Assembly: GCA_937996655.1 (NCBI GenBank)
Contig: CALKUK010000012.1
Span: 248,001 to 312,000, forward strand
Reading direction: 5' to 3'
Origin: an uncultured Sphingomonadaceae bacterium
GTDB lineage: Bacteria > Pseudomonadota > Alphaproteobacteria > Sphingomonadales > Sphingomonadaceae
DNA: 64,000 nucleotides
Shown: piece by piece, positions 15,899 to 23,107 of the stretch
Position numbering within the stretch: position 1 is the first letter of the stretch
How the letters are laid out: each line of letters opens with the position of its first letter
Position numbers and translations under genes: made by a program
Notes under the pieces: generated by a model
Databases searched by the model: none
What the model saw: the letters and a program-made list of their open reading frames with translations, nothing else
Told to the model about the DNA's origin: nothing

Positions 15899-16384
15899 AT
15901 GAGTGCAGAATTCGATCCCATCGCACATTTCGAGGCCGCATATAGCTCACGTCAGGAGCATCCTCTTACGTTGGCAGGAAACCCTTACAAATTCGAGGAG
16001 GCCCGACGTGCAATTGCCAGGATGCTCGAAGCGACGAAAGCTGCCCTACAGTTTGAACAGAACACTCCGAACGGCGATCCCGAGGACCTTCTTGGAGACT
16101 GCTGCCTCGCTCGCGAGCGTAATTCGTGGGCCCGTGAAGTGCTGGCCGAGCGGCTCCCATATGTTCTCGGCTACATGGCGGTTCCGGGGCTGGAGGTCAT
16201 GGGTGACGAGAAAACGTCGCGAGTGTTCAAGGAAGCCATCGAGGGATGTATTCTGCCGCTTTCTGCGGACGGATTGGAATTGCCCGACGGTAAACCAGTG
16301 CTGGAGCACCTTGCTGAAGTGCTAAGATTTGCGTCGAACCTGTCCGATCACCTGTTCAAGGTCAGCGGGGCGGGTAATGTCTGA
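15899..16384 (+). CDS. Hypothetical island protein, 161 residues
   Basis: A soluble, acidic and mostly helical protein (SAEFDPIAHFEAAYSSRQ start; later EARRAIARMLEATKAALQF). No recognised domain. It starts three bases after the HTH gene and overlaps the start of the Prim-Pol gene by eight bases, so the three are likely one transcript. Possible accessory factor for replication or regulation of the island; nothing in the sequence proves this. Confidence 0.65.
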   Translation: MSAEFDPIAHFEAAYSSRQEHPLTLAGNPYKFEEARRAIARMLEATKAALQFEQNTPNGDPEDLLGDCCLARERNSWAREVLAERLPYVLGYMAVPGLEVMGDEKTSRVFKEAIEGCILPLSADGLELPDGKPVLEHLAEVLRFASNLSDHLFKVSGAGNV

Positions 16385-18833
16385 CCCCTTGCGGATTTGG
16401 AAGGCGACTGACACCGGCCGGCTTGCAGCGGAGTATGTGCTGCACGGACTCGCCTTGTGCGCCATTGCAGCGGGTAGCAAGGGGCCCCGGACCAAGGGCT
16501 GGAATGAGAGCTGCAACGCCATCACGGATGTGCCCATGGCAGTTAACCTCCGTGAAGGGGTCGGCTTGCTTCACGCCTATTCAGGTACAATGGCCTTGGA
16601 CATCGATAACGGTTTGGAAGCTGCGACGTGGCTTGAGGCGCGCGGAGTCGATCTCCGCTATTTGCTGAGTGCTCCCGACGCTGTAGCCGTTCGTTCCGGC
16701 CGGCCTGGCAAGGCTAAGCTCCTTTATCGGCTTCCGCCGCACCTGCCGACCATTGAAACGGTGAAGATTACCGGGTCAGCGGGCATGGTCTTGGAGTTCC
16801 GATGCGCGACGCGGGACGGCAAGAGCGACCAGGATGTACTGCCACCTTCGGTCCACCCGGAGACTGGTAGGCCCTACCAATGGAAAGGGGATTGGCGGGA
16901 AATCCCGCCAATCCCCGACAGCCTTCTCAGTTGTTGGCGCGAAGAATTGGCGGCTCGGCGAACTCCCGCCAATGATGCCTACTTGGCGCCTACAGTGTCC
17001 GACTTCCCGCCGTCTGATGCAGAGAAGGTTGCGGACAGGTGCGCCATCATTGGCGCGATGCGTGAAACCAAGGGAAAGCTGCAAAGCGAAGTCGAATGGC
17101 GAGCTTGCCTAGGCGTTCTCCGCCACACTGTTCAAGGCGAGGCTGTATGCCACGAGTGGTCAAGCGGGCATCCGGCCTATTCGATGGGTGAGACAGATGG
17201 CAAGCTGAGCCGCCTGCGTGCAGTTGGTCCGACGCGTTGTGAGACGCTTGAGAAATGTCAGCCGCAAACCTGCGCGGCATGCTTTCATCGCGGGCTGATC
17301 AAATCCCCTATCACTCTGGGTACCAAGGAATCGGTGGCCCCGGTTGTAACCAGCCTAACCAACTCTGGAGATTGGGCCGCGCCCTCGCCGATCGGACGCG
17401 CGCCTTTGGCAGTGCTGCCGTGGGAGCCGACCTTTCTGCCCGCCGTTCTGGCAGACATGGTTGTGAGCTATGCCGACTCAATCCCGATGAACCGGGAATT
17501 CGTCGCTTCCAACATCCTTGCAGCGTGCGGTTCGCTGCTCAGCGGTAAGGCGCAGCTGGCCCTCAAGCATAACGGGCCGTGGTTTGAGACGCCGAACAGT
17601 TGGGCGCTCAATATCGCACCAGTGTCGTCTCATAAGACGCCCGGTCTGGCACCTACTCGCGAGGCATTGGCCTGTGTCGAGGAACGGTTTCGCATGGAGC
17701 ACCAAGCGGCGCTGGCCGTGCACCAGGCTGACATGATCATTTACGAGGCGCAGGTGAAGGCCGCCAAAAGTGCGGCTGCCAAGGGCGTAATTCCGCTCCC
17801 TCTGCCGCCAGAGCCTGTTTCACCGATGCAGCGGCGAGCGATGACGAACAACGCGACACCGGAAGCCCTCAGCGTGCTTTCGACAGCGGGTCCCATCGTG
17901 GTGCTGGACGACGAGGCGTCAGGCCTGTTCGCCCAGATGACAGACCCTAAGAACCAGCCGGGCAAGGCATTCTATCTCGCTGCGTATAACGGCAGCGGAG
18001 GTTTTCAGGCCGACCGGATCGGACGCGGCGCGGTCCATATCCCACGTCTGTGCGTATCGGTCATCGGGAATATCCAGCCAGAGCCGCTGCTGCGCATCTT
18101 GCTCAGCGCAGCGCGTGAAGGGCGACAGGCGGACGGCTTCGTGCAACGCTTTGGCCTGATGACAATGCCGGACCCTGTGGCCCACACACATCTGGTCGAC
18201 CTGCCTTATGACATGAGCCACTGGGGCGCGGGGCAGGACGCCATTGCGGGGCTTCTCGATTATGACCCCGTTGCCCACGGCGCGGTGGCGTCGAAGCTGG
18301 GCACTGCCTTGCCATATTTCAGGCTGAGCGACGAAGCTATGGTGCTCTGGCAGGCGGAGTATGCGCAGCAACTGCGGGAGGCCCGCAACCCGGCACTGAT
18401 GGAAGCCTATCGCCAGCATGTCATGAAGCAGCCCAAGGTCATCGCGACAGTGGCGCTGGTCATTCATGCTTTGGAGGGTTGTAGAGGGGACATCTCGGAA
18501 CGGGTGATGGAAAGGGCCATTGCCGCGTCGCGGTTCTATCTCTCCCACGCCAAACGGGTTTACTACATGTCGGCCCATGACATTCATGCGGAGCCAGCCC
18601 GCCAGATTGCAGCGCGTATGTCGCGCGGCGAGATCAGCGGGGAGTTCACCTCACGCGAGGCTCAGCGCAGCGGTTGGGCAGGTTGCGACAGCCCGGAAAA
18701 CGTGGCGAGCGTGCTGGCGGTTCTGGAAGATGCGGACTGGGTCCGGCCGGTTGTCTCGCAGCCGTCGGTTGCAGGAGGGCGTCCGTCAAAGCGGTGGCAG
18801 GTCAACCCGCTGGCGGTCGGCCGGAAGTGGTGA
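16377..18833 (+). CDS. Prim-Pol/DUF3987 replication protein of the island
   Basis: An 818-residue multidomain protein. Residues about 15-220 match bifunctional primase-polymerase domains: GVGLLHAYSGTMALDIDNG includes the metal-binding Asp pair at 75 and 77, and PPSVHPETGRPYQWKGDW is a family hallmark. Residues about 225-320 contain a Cys-rich segment (CETLEKCQPQTCAACFHRG). From about 345 onward it is a DUF3987 helicase-like region; the P-loop-like segment IAPVSSHKTPGLAP lacks a perfect GxGK. The C-terminal 100 residues look like a winged helix. Such proteins prime or unwind DNA of integrated plasmids and phage satellites, so the island may replicate after excision. Confidence 0.82.
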   Translation: MSDPLRIWKATDTGRLAAEYVLHGLALCAIAAGSKGPRTKGWNESCNAITDVPMAVNLREGVGLLHAYSGTMALDIDNGLEAATWLEARGVDLRYLLSAPDAVAVRSGRPGKAKLLYRLPPHLPTIETVKITGSAGMVLEFRCATRDGKSDQDVLPPSVHPETGRPYQWKGDWREIPPIPDSLLSCWREELAARRTPANDAYLAPTVSDFPPSDAEKVADRCAIIGAMRETKGKLQSEVEWRACLGVLRHTVQGEAVCHEWSSGHPAYSMGETDGKLSRLRAVGPTRCETLEKCQPQTCAACFHRGLIKSPITLGTKESVAPVVTSLTNSGDWAAPSPIGRAPLAVLPWEPTFLPAVLADMVVSYADSIPMNREFVASNILAACGSLLSGKAQLALKHNGPWFETPNSWALNIAPVSSHKTPGLAPTREALACVEERFRMEHQAALAVHQADMIIYEAQVKAAKSAAAKGVIPLPLPPEPVSPMQRRAMTNNATPEALSVLSTAGPIVVLDDEASGLFAQMTDPKNQPGKAFYLAAYNGSGGFQADRIGRGAVHIPRLCVSVIGNIQPEPLLRILLSAAREGRQADGFVQRFGLMTMPDPVAHTHLVDLPYDMSHWGAGQDAIAGLLDYDPVAHGAVASKLGTALPYFRLSDEAMVLWQAEYAQQLREARNPALMEAYRQHVMKQPKVIATVALVIHALEGCRGDISERVMERAIAASRFYLSHAKRVYYMSAHDIHAEPARQIAARMSRGEISGEFTSREAQRSGWAGCDSPENVASVLAVLEDADWVRPVVSQPSVAGGRPSKRWQVNPLAVGRKW

Positions 18834-19086
18834 TGACAGAGAGTTCTGTCGGTTATGTCAGTTGGTTTCGGGTCTTTTCCAGAACATTTAGAAACTTCCC
18901 TAGAAAATGCCTGTGTCACAGATGCCGGACAAAACCGCCAAAAGTCACCATGAAATGGCTGATCGGCACGCTAACATGGCCCCGTTCACTTGGCAGTATA
19001 ATGCCCCGGCCGTTAAGACGCGTCTGGGCTTCTAGGTTGGCAGTGAGCGGCAGATCGCCAGATTGACGGCAGCGTGCCCTCAGAAG
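18834..19086. other. Intergenic region between replication gene and hsdM
   Basis: The 253 bases between two convergent genes. No clear terminator hairpin with T run is seen. A short forward reading frame at 18907-19035 (42 codons, starting MPVSQMPDKTAK) has no ribosome site and overlaps another open frame, so it is not called as a gene. Confidence 0.4.
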
Positions 19087-20712
19087 TTACGGCAAGGGCG
19101 GCAACCCAAGCTCAATCAAGAATGCATTGTGCTCCTTCGTGGCGGTGGCGATCTTGTCATCAAGCGCCACCAGCTTGGAATGGACAGCCGCAAGGTCGAT
19201 TTCCTCCTCCGCTGTCGCCGTGCTGACATATCGCGAGATGTTCAGATTGAAGTCGTTTTCCTCAATCTCGGCCATCGACACACGGCGGGAGTAGCGCGGC
19301 TCTTCGGTACGGTGCTGATAGGTCGAGACGATTTTGCCGATATGGTCCGGCTTACCGTTCGTGCCGTCCCCGAGAAAGTTTTGCCGCTTGCCCCGAACGA
19401 AATGCTCGGCGGCGTTGATGAACAGCACATCGTCGGGTTTCTTGCACCGCTTGAGAACCAGAATGCACACCGGGATGCCGGTCGAGTAGAACAGGTTGGC
19501 AGGCAAACCGATTACCGTATCAATGTGCCCGTCCTTGAGCAGCTTGGTGCGAATGCGCTCCTCGGCCCCGCCCCGGAACAGAACGCCATGCGGCAGGATG
19601 ATGGCCATGACGCCATCATCTTTGAGGAAGTGGAAGCCGTGGAGCAGAAAAGCGAAATCGGCGGCTGACTTGGGCGCAAGCCCATAATTCTTAAACCGAA
19701 CATCGTCCGCCATCGCATCGGTCGGGGTCCAGCGGTAGCTGAACGGCGGATTGGCGACCACGGCATCAAAACGCGGCATCTTCGCCGGGTTCAACTCCCG
19801 CAACATCTCCCAGTCGTTGGTCAGCGTATCGCCGTGGAAAATCTCAAACTCGGTATCCTTCACCCCATGCAGCAGCATATTCATGCGCGCGAGGTTGTAG
19901 GTGGTGATGTTCTTTTCCTGCCCGTAGATCTTGCCGATGCCGTGCGCGCCCATGCGGTGGCGGACGTTCAGCAGCAGCGAGCCGGAGCCGCAGGCGAAAT
20001 CCATCAGACTGTCGATATGCTTGCGGTTGCCGGTCGCGGGCTCCTGTCCGTCGAGCGAGACGATCTGCGAAAGGATGTCGGATACGAATTGCGGGGTGTA
20101 AAACTCACCCGCCTTCTTGCCTGATCCAGCGGCGAACTGCCCGATCAGATACTCGTAGGCATCGCCCAGCGTATCGCTGTCGGTTGAGAAGGATTTCAGC
20201 CCCTTGGCAATCTCGACAATGATCTTGCACAGCGCGGCGTTGCGGTCGGGATAGGTCTTGCCCAGCTTTTCCGAGGATAGGTTGATTTCGGAAAACAGCC
20301 CTCCGAACGTGCTCTCGAACGACTGCTCCTCGATATATTTCATGCCGGTCTGGAGCGTGCTGAGCAGTTCGTTATCTTGCACACGAGCCATTTCCGCGAT
20401 GCTGGTCCACAGATGCTCCGGGCGGATCACATAATGAACGCGACGACGCATCAACCGCTCGAAATCCTCGGTGTCGTCGGCGTTGGCGGCATACCAAACT
20501 GACAGCGGAGCGCGGCGGTCCTCCTCGTCCAGAACCGGGTAGTCCGGCCCAAGTTCCTTTGCCGCCGCCGCCTCGTAATTGTCAGACAGGTAGCGCAGAA
20601 ACAGGAAGGCCAGCATGTAATCGCGGAAATCGTCCGCGTTCATCGCGCCGCGAAGCTGGTCAGCGATTTTCCAGAGCGTATCGCCCAACTTTTTGTGTTC
20701 TTGTTCGGTCAT
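19087..20712 (-). CDS. hsdM: Type I restriction-modification system, methyltransferase subunit
   Basis: A 541-residue N6-adenine methyltransferase subunit. The N-terminal helical HsdM_N domain (1-150) is followed by GEFYTPQ (202-208), the SAM-binding DFACGSGS (238-245) and the catalytic NPPF (321-324). With HsdS it methylates adenine in the recognition site; with HsdR it forms the restriction complex. Size and the GEFYTPQ context fit type IC (EcoR124/EcoprrI) enzymes. The start overlaps the PrrC-like gene stop by an ATGA. It is the last gene of the hsdR-hsdS-prrC-hsdM operon. Confidence 0.95.
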   Translation of the reverse strand: MTEQEHKKLGDTLWKIADQLRGAMNADDFRDYMLAFLFLRYLSDNYEAAAAKELGPDYPVLDEEDRRAPLSVWYAANADDTEDFERLMRRRVHYVIRPEHLWTSIAEMARVQDNELLSTLQTGMKYIEEQSFESTFGGLFSEINLSSEKLGKTYPDRNAALCKIIVEIAKGLKSFSTDSDTLGDAYEYLIGQFAAGSGKKAGEFYTPQFVSDILSQIVSLDGQEPATGNRKHIDSLMDFACGSGSLLLNVRHRMGAHGIGKIYGQEKNITTYNLARMNMLLHGVKDTEFEIFHGDTLTNDWEMLRELNPAKMPRFDAVVANPPFSYRWTPTDAMADDVRFKNYGLAPKSAADFAFLLHGFHFLKDDGVMAIILPHGVLFRGGAEERIRTKLLKDGHIDTVIGLPANLFYSTGIPVCILVLKRCKKPDDVLFINAAEHFVRGKRQNFLGDGTNGKPDHIGKIVSTYQHRTEEPRYSRRVSMAEIEENDFNLNISRYVSTATAEEEIDLAAVHSKLVALDDKIATATKEHNAFLIELGLPPLP

Positions 20713-21851
20713 TGGGCGGCCACCTGCTGTGCGTCTTCGATAAAGAGTTCGGGATTGAACGGGAACCGGACCCTGAAATCGTTCAGGATGCGCCGGAAAT
20801 ATTCCTTGTTCTCCGGCACCATCTCGGTCGGCTCAAACAGGGAGTAATTGCCGTGGCTCATCACGTTGACCAGCCGGGTATGCAATATCCCTTCCGGGTC
20901 GTCGTCGTTCTGCTTGATGCACGCGGAAAAGCCGGGGAAACCGTGGAAGCTTGCTGTCTTTTCCAACACGGCGCGCAGCATGTTGAAATGATAGGTGTAG
21001 AGGTTTCCGCTATCCGCCGCCTTTTGCAGCTCTGCGAGCAATGCAACATGGTGGAAAAATGGCGTGTCGCCCGTTTCACGAACCAGATAGCCAGCACCCT
21101 GCTTAGCCAGAAACAGCCGCTCGACTTTCTTGTTATTCCGGCCAAATTCGTTCCATAGCACATTGAAGAACAATGTGTGATGTGACGAAACGACAGTCTT
21201 AAGTGTGTTGTCCGGTCGATTCAGAAGTTTTGCAAGATGGTTGGCGACGGCAATGGCATTGTGCTCGTCAAGCGACGAAATTGGATCATCGACATAGACA
21301 TAGCGAACCCAATCATAGGCCTCTGCCCCTTCGATTGCGAGTTCGACAATGGCGAGGAAGAAGCACCAGATGTAGATATTCTCTTCGCCGCGCGACACCT
21401 TGATGTTGTCCAGCGTCTCTGTCGTGGCGGTGCCATCGGGCGCGGTGACGGTGATGTCGCGCGAGAAGGTGACACTCGCTTCGGCGTAGTCGATCCGAAA
21501 GGTGAAATCGGCGTAACGCTCCAGCAGCGGTCCGATTTTTGACTCCATCTCTAACTGATCTAGCCCTTCAAAAAAGCGCGAGTCGGTATTCAGTTTCAGC
21601 TTGCGGTCGCTGTCGCCTTCAAGGTCATTGTCCCAAGAGAACAGATCTTCGGTGAAGGCGTTGAAGTAGAGGGTATCGCGGGTGTCGCCTTGCTTGCCGA
21701 TGTCCTTGAACGCCATCGACAGCCGCGTTTTGCCAGTGCCATTATAGGCATAAAGCAGCACGCACTTCTTGTTGCCCTGCTCGGGATCGAGCAAGGTTCG
21801 CATATGTGCGGCGAAGGTCGTCAGATTGGGATAGGGTGTGGCGGGTCTCAT
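20709..21851 (-). CDS. prrC: PrrC-like anticodon nuclease with ABC-type ATPase domain
   Basis: A 380-residue protein, close to E. coli PrrC (396). ATPase part: Walker A YAYNGTGKT (34-42, Lys41), ABC signature-like VSRGEE (152-157), Walker B YVYVDDP (184-190), D-loop SSLD (192-195) and switch His (224/225). In the C-terminal part, Arg293 and Glu297 lie in an R-x-x-x-E arrangement (LRAVLEK), and His333 follows in NVMSHGNY. PrrC's tRNase triad is Arg320-Glu324-His356, with the same four-residue spacing and similar distance. In E. coli, PrrC is silenced by the PrrI type IC enzyme and freed when a phage blocks restriction, cleaving tRNA-Lys. Here the gene sits inside the hsd operon with ATGA overlaps on both sides. 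Nuclease activity and the tRNA target are inferred. Confidence 0.8.
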   Translation of the reverse strand: MRPATPYPNLTTFAAHMRTLLDPEQGNKKCVLLYAYNGTGKTRLSMAFKDIGKQGDTRDTLYFNAFTEDLFSWDNDLEGDSDRKLKLNTDSRFFEGLDQLEMESKIGPLLERYADFTFRIDYAEASVTFSRDITVTAPDGTATTETLDNIKVSRGEENIYIWCFFLAIVELAIEGAEAYDWVRYVYVDDPISSLDEHNAIAVANHLAKLLNRPDNTLKTVVSSHHTLFFNVLWNEFGRNNKKVERLFLAKQGAGYLVRETGDTPFFHHVALLAELQKAADSGNLYTYHFNMLRAVLEKTASFHGFPGFSACIKQNDDDPEGILHTRLVNVMSHGNYSLFEPTEMVPENKEYFRRILNDFRVRFPFNPELFIEDAQQVAAQ

Positions 21852-23107
21852 GCAACCGCCCCAGCAGGTGATGGGAAGAGTTGCTGCATCAGGCCAGATT
21901 TATGGGCCTTGAGAACTTCAACTCTGCTTTCACATGCTGCAATAATCTCATTGTTCGCTGCCAACCACTCTGAGATTTTTTGCTGTTCTGGGACTGACGG
22001 CATTGCAACAACGATTTTTGCCATCACGCCATTCATCAGCTTCGGATTGCCAACATAGGAAACGTGATCACGAGACACGTTGTTGATGATTTCAGCAACA
22101 CACGGGTTCGCGTATCCTTCGCTACTAATCAGCACTCCGCACACGTTCGTGCAGTAGAATTTCCCATCTCGATATTTGACGTCACCAGCGTTTGCGCCGT
22201 CAGTCGTCCACGTTATGGCATCCTCATAGAGGTAGTCGGAGTAATAGCCGGCAAGGCCATTACGCTTTGTTTGAGATGAATAGACTGGATAAGACTTACG
22301 TTCGCTGGGCACGAAATCTACCAGAGGCATTGCCAACACATTTCCCCGGGTGACGGTGAAGACATCGCCGACCTCTCGTTCTTCCCACTCCCCCGCATCC
22401 CGAAATTCAGGGAAGCGTAGACGGGGTGTGGTTTCGCCTTCGGCGGGAAAGAGCTGTTGCATCAAGCCCTTTTTGTGGTCCCTGAGCGCCGCCAGTTTAT
22501 CAGTCTCGGCAGAAATCAGCGCATCCAGCGCAGACAGGCATTCGGCAATTTTCTGCTGTTCGGCGGATTCCGGCGGGAGTGGCAGTTTGACGCCGTAAAA
22601 GTCATCAGACCGGATATTCAGCAGACCATTGCTCCGCGCGCCGCTCGTGATGAAGCTGGCCAACTGGCGCCCGTGGACATTCTGATCGAATAGCGCCTGA
22701 AGGAAACGGGGCTGATGTTCATCGTAAAGGTGGAAGCACAGGAATGCGCTTGAGGCCGCTGCCTCATCAAACTCGGTTAGCTGGCATACATAGCCTTGCG
22801 GAAACGCGGTCGAGTTGCCCTTGTTGTAGGCGAAATCTCCCTTTCGCAGATAGGTATAGTTCCGATACTGCTCGCCGGAAATGTCCCGCCCGAACTTGGA
22901 GGCTTGGGATACAAAGCCTTTTCCTGCGGTGATGCTGACCGGCGTCAACTTTGCATTGCCGACCTTCTCGGAAATCGGCGCGCATAGCTGACGCAAGGGA
23001 GTAGCAACCCACTCCCCGTCTTCCCGAAACTCCGGGAACCTTAGCTTTGGCACAAATCCTTGGCTATCGCTCGCCTGCTCCGTCACTGGCCCTGCCTCAT
23101 GGTTCAT
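21848..23107 (-). CDS. hsdS: Type I restriction-modification system, specificity subunit
   Basis: A 419-residue HsdS with two target-recognition domains, each starting with a PxLRFPEFRxxGEW segment (residues about 20-33 and 228-243). Each TRD is followed by a conserved helical spacer (EQQKIAECLSALDALISAE... and EQQKISEWLAANNEIIAACE...), each ending in GLMQQLFP. The two halves recognise the two parts of a bipartite site, separated by the spacer length. It overlaps hsdR by 11 bases and the PrrC-like gene by ATGA. The recognition sequence cannot be deduced from the protein. Confidence 0.94.
   Translation of the reverse strand: MNHEAGPVTEQASDSQGFVPKLRFPEFREDGEWVATPLRQLCAPISEKVGNAKLTPVSITAGKGFVSQASKFGRDISGEQYRNYTYLRKGDFAYNKGNSTAFPQGYVCQLTEFDEAAASSAFLCFHLYDEHQPRFLQALFDQNVHGRQLASFITSGARSNGLLNIRSDDFYGVKLPLPPESAEQQKIAECLSALDALISAETDKLAALRDHKKGLMQQLFPAEGETTPRLRFPEFRDAGEWEEREVGDVFTVTRGNVLAMPLVDFVPSERKSYPVYSSQTKRNGLAGYYSDYLYEDAITWTTDGANAGDVKYRDGKFYCTNVCGVLISSEGYANPCVAEIINNVSRDHVSYVGNPKLMNGVMAKIVVAMPSVPEQQKISEWLAANNEIIAACESRVEVLKAHKSGLMQQLFPSPAGAVA

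Noticed and set aside
18907..19035. 42-codon forward reading frame between the replication gene and hsdM
   Set aside because: No ribosome site, no recognisable product, and a competing open frame overlaps it.
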